64,000 nucleotides of DNA, taken from the NCBI GenBank assembly GCA_021613335.1, contig JAJTWR010000290.1, positions 562,001 through 626,000 on the forward strand, read 5' to 3'. A model generated the notes under the pieces. The model saw only the letters and a list, made by a program, of their open reading frames with translations. It did not search any database and had not been told where the DNA came from. Source of the DNA: Whitmania pigra (lineage: Eukaryota > Annelida > Clitellata > Hirudinida > Haemopidae). Shown here in pieces: positions 11,145-23,600 of this stretch. Numbering within the stretch: the stretch's first letter is position 1; every line of letters begins with the position of its first letter. Position numbers and translations under genes: made by a program.

Positions 11145-14100
11145 CTAGATGCGGTGATTACTGCGATTAGAGAGTTCTAATCTAGAAGCAATACCTACAG
11201 TCATCATTTCTTGTATGAGCAACTTGCAAGCGTAGGACATTTCAATTGTTGAGATATGCTTAGCAGACTTGCAAAAGTGGCACCATTTGGAAAATCCAAT
11301 GATGCCACAGTTGGAACAAATGTCGAAGTTGTAACCATCACTTGATGTCACCAGTCTTTCCTGGATGAGGGCGCTAGCACCATAGCCAATGAGACAGTCC
11401 CTCTCCATTTCACCAAGTCTCAGACCTCCATCTTTGGATCTTCCCTCCATTGGCTGCCTCGTCAGCGAAGCTTTGTTTCCAGTTGACCTGGCATGAATTT
11501 TGTCCATGACCATATGCTTAAGTTTCTGATAATAGATAGGACCAGTGAATATGTAGGCTTCCATGACCTCTCCTGTAATCCCACAGGTCATGATTTCCTT
11601 CCCTGAATACTGATAGCCATGGTCACCCAAGATCTGCTCAATTTCTTCCAGTTTCGTGCCTCCAAAAGCTGTACCATAGTGGTATGTCCCCTTCATAACA
11701 GCTGCTTTACCACTGACGAGCTCCAGCAATTTTCCAACTGTCATTCGAGAAGGGTAACCATGAGGATTCATAACAATATCAGGACAAATTCCATCTATAG
11801 TGAAGGGCATGTCTTCTTGGGGGACAATCAGACCGCAGACACCTTTCTGTCCGTGACGACTGCTGAACTTGTCTCCAACCTCTGGTGCTCTCAGCTGTCG
11901 AAAATTTATCTTAATGAGGATGTTTTCATCTTCGTCGTCCGTCAGAAGTACTTGATCAATGAAGGATGATTCAATGCCTCTATACCTATAATTGAAAAGC
12001 AGTATGTGCTTATTGTACAATTGATGCCAATTTACTTTTGTTTAAAAAATCACCTTACAAATAACATTGGATTTGCAATCAACAACAGGTATTGAATATA
12101 AAAAATTTTAATACTTTAAGTATCCACATCAAACTAACAATTAGTACTACTTATATATAACCATCACTTGATGATGGATACTACATCCTGACAATGGCCA
12201 AAATGAAGTATCCTGACTGAGGAAAGCCAGTCTAATGTTGTGAATGTTGTGTACAAGTGCACTCCATTAACGAGAAACTAGTAACATCTGAGAAAACTTC
12301 ACACCACAATCACAAGCTACCCAACAGATTTAAAGAAAGTTGCTAGTTCAAAGGCTTCTCTGCAGAACCCTAACAATTATGATTCACAATAATTATGAAT
12401 CTTATATACAGTGTGTTCATAAATTGTACATATTTAAATAATTGTCACTTACCTAACGCACATATTTCTTCAACATAAGGTTAAAGTTACAAGAAGTGAA
12501 ATGTTTAAAATCATTAAATTAGAATTTAAAAAAATAAAGTTTTTATTGCAAGTGGGGTTGCAACCCATTGCTTATTCAATTCAACAAATGCAAAATTTTC
12601 AAAAATAGCTCTGGATTACAACAGATCTGACCCCTGCAATATAGTTATACTATGCATATTACATTGATTTATGTTTCTATCCAAAATATAGGCTAGTGAA
12701 TAAAATAAATATTAATAAATTGATATCATTAACATGCTAACGTTATGGGAGCTTCTTTGTATTCTGGAGGACCAGATGATTGAGCAGGATCTTCAGTATT
12801 TACTTTTGGCATCCATTTGTTAATAAGTACTTGTTTTACATGAGCTTTATCACCTTAATAAATAATATTTTTAAACTGATTTTATTATATTTACACGTGC
12901 AATATAATATTTAACAAGTGCATCACCATAATACCAATATTAATTAATAAAAAATTTTCAAGTTAGAAATGCCCATGGAAAATACATGTAAACAACTGAA
13001 AGTACATATTGTCAAGCAAACAAATATATATATTAAATTCCATGCATTCCAACCTGGTGCACATATGCCATCCAATTCTAAAAGATCATGATCCCTGATT
13101 GGCTTGCCAGTTTTAGCATCAATGAGGGCTCCCCTGCAGGTATCGGACACCTGGTTGCCGTAGTTACGGAGTGTGGTTTTTATGTTCCTTGAAACCACGC
13201 ATCTTGCAAAGCCTGTCCATTAGAGGATAAAAAATATAATAAAAACAAATGCTAAAAGTTAAGATTATGTTGATGTAATTGAAGTGGCTATTATCACTTC
13301 ATCATTGTTGACCAAAGCCAACAACAATCACCATCATTACCTCTTTCAATGGAAGCCTTGTTCAGAACGAGAGCATCCTCAATGTCGTAACCAGAGAAGC
13401 TCATGACAGCAACAATTGCATTCTGACCGGCCGGCACTTTGTCATAATTTACTAGTTCTATTTGCTAGAGGGAATCACAAAAAAATGTTCAATATATATT
13501 ATTAATATATAAAATTATTATACTCTAATGTACTAAAATACAGGCAAAGAATTGAATGACATTTGAGACTGCATTTAGCAAAAACAGGGCTATAATTTTG
13601 AGATGAAGGCAATTTATGCAAATGAATTTTTTTTGTGAAAATAGATGATCAAATAGAATAAACAACATATGGTGATCTGATTTGTATGTGAGAATACCTG
13701 CATGAAAGTAATTTATTTGGTAAACACTAATTGCTTAAAATTTGCTCTTGGCGAGTATTGTAAGGTAGGCATAATGCATCAAGATGAAGAATAAGCAAGA
13801 TAGCAGAGTAATTCAACACTCAAATTAGGCTGCACTACATTGCTAGAAAAAAATGTTATGACAGTCCCTGTTTTTTGTAATAACTTAAGTTTAAATTATT
13901 GTACGAAGCTCAAATTTAGGAGAACTGTATAATATTTTTAAAAAATATAACTCATATATTTTTTTTCACTTTGATCAAGAATTAAGTGGAAATCCCACAA
14001 AAATCATTTTTTTTTGCATAGAAATATTGTTGCGACAGGTTACAAAAAAACCTCATGAATTTCAGCATTTTGGCAAAATTTTTTATTTAAAACTAAATGA

Positions 14101-17100
14101 AATATTGCTTCAATAAGATGTCATTCCTCCTCTCATAGAAATAACATCTATGCACCTATTTTTCATGGAGAAAATCAGTATTTTGATGTTTTCATCCAAA
14201 TTTCTCCAGGCACTCCAAATCGATTCTTTCAAATCATTTTCTGTGTTATATTGCTGTCCATTGCCATAAACCGATCTTGAAAGAAGACCCCAGACATTTT
14301 CAATCAGATTCAAGTCAGGTGAACATGCTTGTTGGATTCCTGAAAAAATGCTCTGGTTGCCTTGGAAACATGAATGTGAGCGTTATCTTGCTGAAATTCA
14401 TGTTTTTTTGTTTCAGCAAAAGGAAGGAGGTGATCCTTGACCATTTTGATGTACTTCTAAGAGTCTTGCCTCCCTTTCAAAAGCACCAGTTCAGTCCTCC
14501 CAAACGATGAAATTCCTCCCTAGACCAAGGTTGAATTTTTTCATCTGTGAAAATTGAGTGTTCCCATATTTCGTTGTAGATGATTATCTCTTTTGCCAAG
14601 AGGAGGCGTTTTTTTGTGATGGACTTACAGCACTGGAGCTCGCTTTTACATATCGTATTTCAGCTGTCCACTTAAATTAAGATAGTTGCAGATTGTTGTC
14701 TTCACATGGACATTCAAATTCAGCTTATTTTTTAGTTGTTTACACAAATATTCTCCTCATGAAGCCTCCCTGATGAGACGTCTCTGAATCTAATTCGAGA
14801 GTTTTTTCGTTCTTCCGCCTATGTACTTCTTCCCATAAGAGTCTGGGTTATCCAAAAAACAATTGATGACAGCTCTTGACCTATTCAACTCATTTTCAAT
14901 CTTTCTTATTGAATAGTTTGTCTTCCTGGCGGCCTTAACTTGTCCTATTTCTCCTTCTGTCAATCCTGCTTCCTCCCCATGATGAAATGAATGTAAAAAG
15001 AAGTTTTGAATTTCACACTCCTTTATATAGCTTTCTTAATGACAATTTAATGTTTGATCTTTCCAATAAGACTTTGAAATTTAGGAAACTGTGGTAAAAT
15101 CATCAAACATTGACTGGTCCACGGCGATAAAAAGGTTGGAGACTACCAGTGTTCGTGACCCAGCTCGCACCACCACAGAGCCCTTTGGACGCGGCGCTAT
15201 ACGAATGGTTGAGCGCCCCCGACTCTCACGCTTAAGGCGCTATATAAATATATTCTTATTCCTATTCCTAATATTAATAATATTATACTATTATTTTCCA
15301 GCCATTGCCACTCAGATTTACCTTTGTCTTTACTAGGGGCACCTGAGGGTAACACAACGTATACAAGACTGTATCCATCCTTCTTTGTTGATTATAACCA
15401 GTGGTTCCTGAAATTTCATAAACCATCTCTTTTTATTAGATGTATTGTAAGAATCGTAATTAAGACTATTAATTAAGCACAATGTCAGGAAACCTAAAAT
15501 TATCAGAGCTTACCAATGGCTTGCTTCCCCATGGCACACTGGTAGGTGATTCGAGGAGATTGGTTGTGGTGAGGATATGGGATGAGACCTGCACAAACCC
15601 CAAGCACTGTATAGGGCTCCACTTCCAGATGTGTGTGATTTCTAGAAGATGAAAATATTTTATAATAGGGAAGTTATCCTTGATCAAAATTAGTTAAAAT
15701 TATGTTAGGATTTTTGTTGTTGTAATGAATTCAATCCTGAACAAAATTTACTGCAATCAGCTAAATAAATGTTGCATGTTATCCAAAAATAACAATTTAT
15801 AAACAAATACAGAAACCAACTCAGTAATATCTTTTTCATAAAGAGCAATCAGACAATCATTCTCTTCATTTACATCCAGGTATTCAATCAGACCATCATT
15901 GAGGAAAGAGTCAAAGTCCCTGTAATAATTAATACATGTTCATGTTAATAATAAATAAATAAAACAATAATAAATTAGTGAACAATGCACTTAATATAAA
16001 TTAATTAACCTCTTTCCTCTGTCAAGTTCATCAATGTGCTTCTGCAATACTTTAGGTTGACCATTCTCAACAATTATATATGGTCTGGGTTGGGATAAAC
16101 AATAAATAAGTGATGTATAAAAAATTCATTAGGATTAATCCATACCTGCAAACCCTTCCAGCATCTGTGGCAATATGGATGGTCCTGAATTTACTAGTGC
16201 TGACAGAGACAAACTCACTGAGTCTCCTCATTCTCCTGAGGCACCTGATAGCTTGAACGAGACTTTCGTGATTCTCGATCGTGCCGACCACATTACCTAC
16301 GTGGTTAACGAAGTTTAGTGGCAATTTTAACATCTAACACGATCGTCGAAACAACCGACCGTTAACGAAAACCCTGTGCACGTCTTCGGAAATGATCTCG
16401 GAGGGACTGAGCCTGTTGATGTCGATGACGCCCAGATTGAACACGAGTTCGATAACGGGAGCCTCGGGTAGGTCGGTTGTTATGTGGGTCATCAGGGCTA
16501 GATTTTTAATGAGTCCACAGCCCTTCAAACAAAGGTTGATGACATTAAAATGTTTGGGCAATGAACATTTTCAAATTATATGTTAATTTTAATGTTAACA
16601 ACTTGAAAGCTCTAGCTTAGGATAACATGCACAATCTGCATACCATCAAAAGAATCTGTGGTGGTCGCACAATCAATATTTTTACACATTATTTGAATAA
16701 GTTATGTTAATTTTGTTAGGATTTACTAAAAAAATTAATTAAATATTGATAAAATAAATTAATTCATTCATAATTCATTTACTAACTAAAATAATTACAA
16801 CAAAAACAGAAAAATTATCACAGCAAAATAAAAATTATCTATTATAATTTCCTAGCAAAACCTAGAAACCAACCTCCCCTTCAGGCGTGTCTGATGGACA
16901 GACCATGCCCCACTGAGATGGATGGAGTGACCTTGGTCCACTCACCTTCCTAGTTTTTTCAAACTTAAATAAATTGGTTAATATTGAGTTTAATAAGACA
17001 GAGTAATAAATGGTAACAGTAAAAAGTAATTGCGAGAATAACTAGGGACAAATAAAAATTTAGACACTTCTGACAATTTTTCAATGAAGTTCGAGAAACT

Positions 17101-20100
17101 AAATACCTGACTCATAATTCTCGTCATGTGACCAAGAGCAGCAATGTAAGTCAGTCTAGAAAGTAACTGGGTTACCCCTGCTCGATTCATTCTAAACCTC
17201 TTGATTACCCATTTCCCCTAATGGCAAAAATTAAATATTCATTAATCACATCCTAGTACTTCTCTTGCAAAAATTTATGAATTAACATTGTTAAGCTATA
17301 CTATTCTTACTGTGGAAAGGGCATAAACCAGACCAGCAGTAATCACATCTCTTCTCATATGTAAAAGAATGTCAAACTCAGTTGTCCTCATCTTAGGGAT
17401 TGTTTTATCAGCTATTATCTTGAGCTGCAACCAAAAATAGGCCATGTTAATGTCGTTTACTTCTAAACAAAATTTTTAAATCTGTAATTTAATGAAACAA
17501 TCCTATTGAGATTTTTGATCCTATTTTAATTGGCCTCCTACATTATTTAATGATTGAAATGAATCATTAGTATCACTGTCATTCAAAATTCAAAAAGAAA
17601 GAATGAATGATAATTGACAAAGAACTCAAGATTCATTCTAAGCACAATTATAGTAACATAATTTCAAAGAACCTCAAAGTTAAAATTTTTGAAGAGATCT
17701 TCAAAGAGCAATGACAATAACTGTCCATCCAGTTCAAGTCTCTTGTTGCCATAGAAATCTCTGTCATCTCCCTGTTCATCACTCTCCTTTGCCATCAGTA
17801 AACGCCTTAACATGAGGGCCATATAAGTACCCTTGGCTTTGAAGTTCCAGTTGACCACCTGAAAATAGTTTTCATTGGTTTTACTATTATATATTATTAT
17901 TACATCAAAACTAATTAATTCACATCAACTACAAGCTTTAAAAACTTGTTTGTTAATGTGATGAAATAAACTTTTCATATCATATAAATTGCAAACAAGT
18001 TGGGGTAATAAATTCCTTACAGATTGTTAAATTTGAAATTTAATTCAATCCTGGGTAAATGGCACTAAATGTATTGTTTTAACATTGACTTACTGGTACA
18101 TGAGAGAGAATGACTTCTCTGAGCAAATCCCTGGCCTCTCTGACCCTTAGTTCTTCCACCTCCTGCTCAGTACCTTTCACATGTCGTATCCTCATTTTGC
18201 TGCTGATGTACTTGAGAGCCTGAACCAAATAAAGTCTGATTTAAGGTTGGGTGTAAGGTTTAGCATTATAAAGTTGAATTTGATGTTTAAACAACATGCT
18301 TTAAAATGTTGGTGGACTACCAATTACAAATTACAATTACCATTTACAAACTAACTCATCAAAATAGTTAGTTTTAACCTGGTACTCATTGAAGACTTTA
18401 GCAGTGTGACACTCCTCAAAGCACGGTAACAAAGCTTGCATGGTGGATTCATCATTACCCACCATCTTCATTATCATTAGTTCATCTTCAAAACCCATAG
18501 CCTTGAACATTATCACTAGTGGTATGTCCTACAATGCATTGATGATAATGGAAGTGAGGATAGCACAGGAATCAACCGAACACAACATCATCTGATTGCA
18601 AACCTCATTGAAAGAATTGTGTTTTAAGTAGTATCTGTTGCCCTTCATGCATATGTATGTCTTACTTTTTTTGTCATGAGTTGAACTGCAAACAATATAA
18701 CACAATCGCATAAAATTAATTATTGGGTTGCAAGACTGTGCATTATGACTGATACAATTAGTGTTTCATGCAAGAATGCAACACTGAGTTAAATGCATCT
18801 AATTATCATTTTCACTAATTAACTTGCCAAGACTGACCTGGTGACAGAACAACAGAGGAGACCCTTCTTGTCAAACTCCACAATCATCCTGTTCTTGGAG
18901 ATCTGCTCCTGGATGAGCACAACTTTTTCCACTCCCTTTATGATGAAGTATCCTCCAGGGTCCAGGGGACACTCCATCAACTGTGCTAGCTCCTTATCAG
19001 TCTTGCCTGTTAGAACACAATTAGAGCTCCTCAACATGATTGGCATCCTGTGAATGAATTATGACTATCATGTTTACAAATATTGATTAAGTGATGTGAT
19101 TGTCACTAAGAGTTACTATTCCCACCTTCCAATTTGAATGTTATTCCTGACAACTATCTGTTTCCCTCTGGTATATTCAATGTCTACCGTTATGGGAGCT
19201 GAATATGTCATGTCTCGGAGACGACACTACGTGAACGTTAATGAATATTGAAATTGAATGAAATGTGAACAAATTAACAAATTTACCAAGCAAATTAGCC
19301 AAGTACATCAAAATCATCACTCCAACTAACCTCATGAGGGGCTATAGGTTTGGTGATGCCCATGCTTTCCTGGACTTCAGGCTTCCCCACATTTATATTT
19401 TTGTACCTGCAATGCCCACATCATTAACATCAAGGCAACAGATTAAATAAATTAAAATAAATCTTACAATTAGTACAATTTTAGTAGAAAATAATCAAAA
19501 TAATACATTTAAACACCAAATTATGATAATAAATGCCTGGTAAAACTTGCTTGCTGAATTAAATAATGTAAGGAATGGCATACGCAATATGTAGACAGCT
19601 AGAAGAAATTGTTTCCTGTATTTGCAACATTATAAACCTGAACTTAGATGAGCCTAAGCTGCTTATATGATTTGTGGTTCATGTGAGTGTTTTGTGGCAA
19701 TAAAATTTCACCCCCATCCCAACTTGAAATAATTTCAAACTTGAGATAAAAGTTTGGATCTGTATCGATTGTCACCTTCTCATTTGCTTTGACAATGTTT
19801 TTTATCTGAAAATGAAAAAAATGTCTATGCAGAAATGTATTAAAGCTTCAAATTTAAGTAAATGAAGCTCCTTGTTAAACTGGAGGAACAATAGATAAAA
19901 AGAGCCAACATTTCAAATTTTATTGAATAATGCAAAACAGCCCCATGTAGTAACAAGAAATAGTGTAGTAAAACTAAATAATTCAATCTAATTTATTTCA
20001 GTCACATACTTCATGATTTATGAAGTAGTTGAAAGAATCAATATGCTGCTTGACAAGTCCTTTTACATGCAGGAAAGCTGGCACCAATTTGTCTTTTCCC

Positions 20101-20285
20101 TGAAAAATGAAGGCTCATTAATGAAAAATCTAGAAGTTACAATCTATCAAAATTGGACTTATTTGAATAAAACGCTATTGCAAAATATGAAAAAGCAAGT
20201 CATAAAAAAGTCATAAAATCACCTGAATTTCCTGGCAAACAACTGGACAACGCCTCTTATTAAGGGTAGATGTGATACCATCCAT
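11145..20285 (-). CDS. POLR3B: DNA-directed RNA polymerase III subunit RPC2 (second-largest subunit)
   Basis: Twenty-three exons give 1,133 aa, the same length as human RPC2: 20223-20285, 20010-20099, 19741-19805, 19331-19406, 19126-19226, 18838-19047, 18604-18685, 18379-18528, 18094-18219, 17673-17858, 17311-17424, 17107-17217, 16874-16963, 16360-16522, 16146-16296, 16010-16084, 15821-15919, 15514-15641, 15322-15407, 13341-13464, 13054-13212, 12742-12853 and 11145-11985. All splice phases agree. Landmarks are [39 protein letters not shown] near the active site, [49 protein letters not shown], and a C-terminal zinc-binding CSNCG...WCHFC. It forms the catalytic cleft with RPC1 and transcribes tRNA, 5S and U6 genes in the nucleus. 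The intron between the 15322 and 13341 exons carries a Tc1/mariner relic. Start ATG at 20285 opens [10 protein letters not shown]. Confidence 0.97.
13838..15112 (-). mobile_element. Tc1/mariner-like DNA transposon relic, copy 1 (right end lost)
   Basis: Nearly the whole sequence matches the second copy at 51847-53350. The left terminal repeat begins after a TA at 13836. The transposase is on the minus strand and broken; its C-terminal part (14110-14313) reads [18 protein letters not shown], the conserved block around the last catalytic acidic residue of Tc1 transposases. The homology ends at about 15112, where an unrelated dispersed repeat begins, so about 200 bp of the right end, with its terminal repeat, is missing. 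The copy lies in a POLR3B intron in the same orientation as the gene. Confidence 0.8.
14110..14313 (-). pseudogene. Tc1-like transposase C-terminal fragment
   Basis: A 67-codon open piece with the LNLIENVWG motif typical of the DDE-superfamily catalytic domain of Tc1 elements. Frames before it are broken by stops and shifts, so no functional enzyme is expected. The plus-strand ORF at 14277-14510 is only its antisense shadow. Confidence 0.75.
15117..15250. repeat. Dispersed GC-rich repeat, family A, copy 1
   Basis: A GC-rich island abutting the broken transposon. It shares blocks such as CCCAGCTCGCACC and a GCGCTATA-containing tail with copies at about 45236-45352 and 49600-49722. The unit resembles a short interspersed element, but no clear internal Pol III promoter is seen in this copy. 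Confidence 0.5.
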
Positions 20286-20698
20286 TTCTACTATTCAGAA
20301 CGTGAACCGCCTGTAAGACCAAACAAATAGGCAGATCGTATTTTATTCACTTTTAAATTATAATTTGAAAGCATGTTCTAACTTCTGCAAACAAATTTAT
20401 TTTAAATATAAAAATATAATGTTATATAAAGACAATAATAACATTTTCAAAATAATAATTTCTAAATACTATTACAATTAAATGTTATTAAAGTGATATG
20501 ACAAATATTATATTAAAGCATAATTTAATTTTAAAAATATTTTACTGTTTAATAAACTCAAATTAGCTCATTAAAAAAGGAAATCAGATTTTTTATATAT
20601 AATATTGTTTAAATTATGATAGGATATAATACGTTTCAGTTGTGTGATGTCTATAGTTGCTTTCTTGCTTTTGTTTTTTCATTTAGATCGATGCGGCC
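20286..20698. promoter_or_regulatory. Divergent promoter region between POLR3B and the LRR receptor gene
   Basis: The two genes start head-to-head 413 bp apart. The interval is very AT-rich and has no coding potential. It probably serves both genes, although the LRR gene may have an upstream non-coding exon, since a TTTAG acceptor-like site lies 13 bp before its ATG. No TATA box can be chosen with confidence in such AT-rich sequence. Confidence 0.45.
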
Positions 20699-23600
20699 AT
20701 GTATTTCAAAGGAGTAGTATTTGTATTTCTTTGCGTAGCTATTACGGTCTTTTCGTTAAAAAATGGAACATGTAAAATTTCTGATTTTGAGAAATGTTTG
20801 TTGTGCCCTATTGGAAATACAGAACAAGTTGAGGTTTTATGCAATAATGCGAAACTCAAAGACTTCCCTGATGTATTTAAAGAGTTTGAAGCCTTGAAAA
20901 TCTTGCACATCATCGAGTGCGATAGATTGTTGCTGAACTATGGATAACGTGGAGTTGATGGACGACGGCTTCCGAACCGTCGAGAGTCGGAAGCGAAGGA
21001 GGATGGAATCTTCGGCGTCTTCCACCGTCGAGAGGCCGAGGAGGGTAACGAAGGAAACGAAGGTCTTCATAAGGATGGAGACGAAGAATCTGAACCCAGT
21101 CCGGGTTCAGAAACAGGTTAGTGGAGTATTGGGTAGGAATGATGCTAAGATCATTGCGTGCAAGGATCTGCTCATCGTTCTTGCCAAGAACGAGGCTGAG
21201 ATAGCCAAGCTATCTCAGATAAAAGAGTTGGACGGAGTCTCGGCCAATGTCCGCGTGGCGGTCAAGCCGAAACTGTGCATCGTCGGCGTCCCCGCCAGCG
21301 TCGACGATGAGACGATAGTGGAGAGTACTGGTTGTGTTAGCGCAACCAGAGTCCACAAGACCGTAGGCGGAAAGAAGGTGGCCACTCCGGTGGTCATCGT
21401 GAGTTTTGCGGGTGCAAATCCCGCGAAAGTTAAGATTGGGTATCTTAGCTTTAAAGTGCAGGCATTTGTGCGCGAGCCGACTCGCTGCTTCAAGTGCAAC
21501 GGTTATGGGCACATAGCCGTAAACTGCCAGCACAAGGCAAAGTGCCCAAAATGCCACGGGGAGCACTCCCTGAAAGAGTGCCAACAAAAGGAGTTGACGG
21601 AGAAGCGCTGCGCGACGTGTGACAGTACCAGTCACTTTACTGGTCAGGCTGTCTGTCCGCAGCGCAAGATAGAGAAGGAGGCCTTGACAATCAGGGCCAA
21701 TAAGCATATTAGTTATGCAAAAGCGGTTGAGGCGGCCACCAGCAAGGTCGCAAGAAGGGAGGCAGTGCCAGCACCGGCTCCTTCGGTCTCGGGGGTTACT
21801 CCTGCTGACTCTATAGTCAAACAGGGAAACCCTCAGAAACCAAAAAGCAAAGCGAAGAAGCGCAAAGCTAAGAAAGCTAAGAAAGCTGCGGCAAGCACGC
21901 AGCAGTCCTCGCAGCCAGCTGCAACTTCCTCGAATAATTTTAACGGTGGGGCCGCAGACTCTCAGCAGGGAGTCCCGGCATTACTCGCCAAGTTAATTTT
22001 TAAAATTTCAGCAGGAATGAACAAGAGGTTCCAAGGAGGAAACCAGGATCAGATGCTGGACATGCTGAACCACGTCCTCCTCCTCGCCCTCGACAGCATT
22101 CAGGAAGAACCAGTTCCAGGTGCAGCCGTAGTTGCAATAAAGAGATGTCTGGTTGCCCAAACAGTTCAACATGGATAATGCCATAAACATTATCCAATGG
22201 AACTGCCAGGGCATCAGCCCCAAAACCGGTGAATTCGTTTCCTTTTTGAATTCCTTAAAATCTTTGCCTGATGTAATCTTGCTCCAAGAAACATTTCTGA
22301 AAAGCAAGCATTCTTTCAGGCTTAGAGGATATCAAGTGGAGCGGCTCGACCGGTCGGATGATGTCTTCCATGGCGGCGTCCTCACGTGCGTCAGGGAAGG
22401 GTTGTCATACAGCACCGCTGTGGTCTGTCAGGAACCTCAGTGCCAGTCGACCACGATCATCACGAAGTCAAGGCGGCTCAAGATTGTCAACTTCTACGTG
22501 CCTCCTGGGAAACCTTACCCAAGAGACTTGTTGGAGTCCATCCTGAACCACCAAGACGCCATCGTGTGTGGGGATCTAAACGCCCACTCTCCCATCTTCG
22601 GAGCTAGTCGCTCTGATTCGAGAGGTAAGATCGTGGAAGAATTAGCACCTAACCTGAACTTAGTTATTTTAAATTCAGGAGAGGCTACACACATAGCCCA
22701 CAACGGCAGTCCGGCACCCCTTGATGTCTCGATGGCCTCACCGCACTGGGCGGCCAGGACCTCCTGGAAGGTTCTCCACACAGGCCTTGGCAGTGATCAC
22801 CTCATCATTCAGATGACGATCAACGACAAGGCTCTCCGAGAGGACCTGGGACCAGCGAGACTAAACATGAGGACACTCAACTGGAACACCTTCCAGGCCA
22901 AGTGCTCCTCCCTCATCCTCCAGGAGCTACCCACGAACAACCTGGAGGAGAACACGAGATTCATCACCGACTCCATCGCCAGTGCAGCCACAGAGAGCTC
23001 ATCGATCTACAAAGGGCAGAGCAAGAGGCCTCTCGTCCCTTATTGGAACGACGACTGCAAGGAAGCAGTCAAAGATCGAAACAAGAAGAGAGCAGCCCAC
23101 AGGCGACTGCGATCGGAGTCGAGCCATGAAGAATACAAGAGAGCGAAGGGTCAAGCCCAGTGGACCATCAAGAATGCCAAGAGGGAGTACTGGAGGTCAC
23201 ACTGCGCCAGCTTCGACGGTTCAACGGGTATCGCCACTCTCTGGAGAGCCATCAAAGGGATGAATGGCAATCGCTCGGGTCCAAGAATCCCCCCGATCGC
23301 CTCCGACTCTGGGGGACCACTCGGAAACTCAGAGAAGGCAGGCACGCTCGCCCGATCCTTTGCGCAAGCCAGCAGCAACGCGAACCTCTCCCCGCTCTTC
23401 GCACAAGCCAAGACTGCTCTCCTGCTGTCCCCGGCACTCTTCGTGCCAGAGGACTCCCCCATCTCTGATCCCATCAGCATTTCCGAAGTCCTAGATGCTC
23501 TAAGGAAATGCGGGAACTCCTCTCCGGGACCTGACGGCATCCATTACGAGATGATCAGAAGGCTCCCAAGCTCCAGTTTCCAAGGGATCGTGGCCCTCTT

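Noticed and set aside
14277..14510. Plus-strand ORF, repeated at 52265-52516
   Set aside because: Antisense of the Tc1-like transposase in both copies; the similarity between the two comes from the transposon.
21210..21707. Minus-strand ORFs across 21.2-25.5 kb
   Set aside because: Shadows of the GC-rich LINE ORF1 and ORF2 in other frames, without domains of their own.
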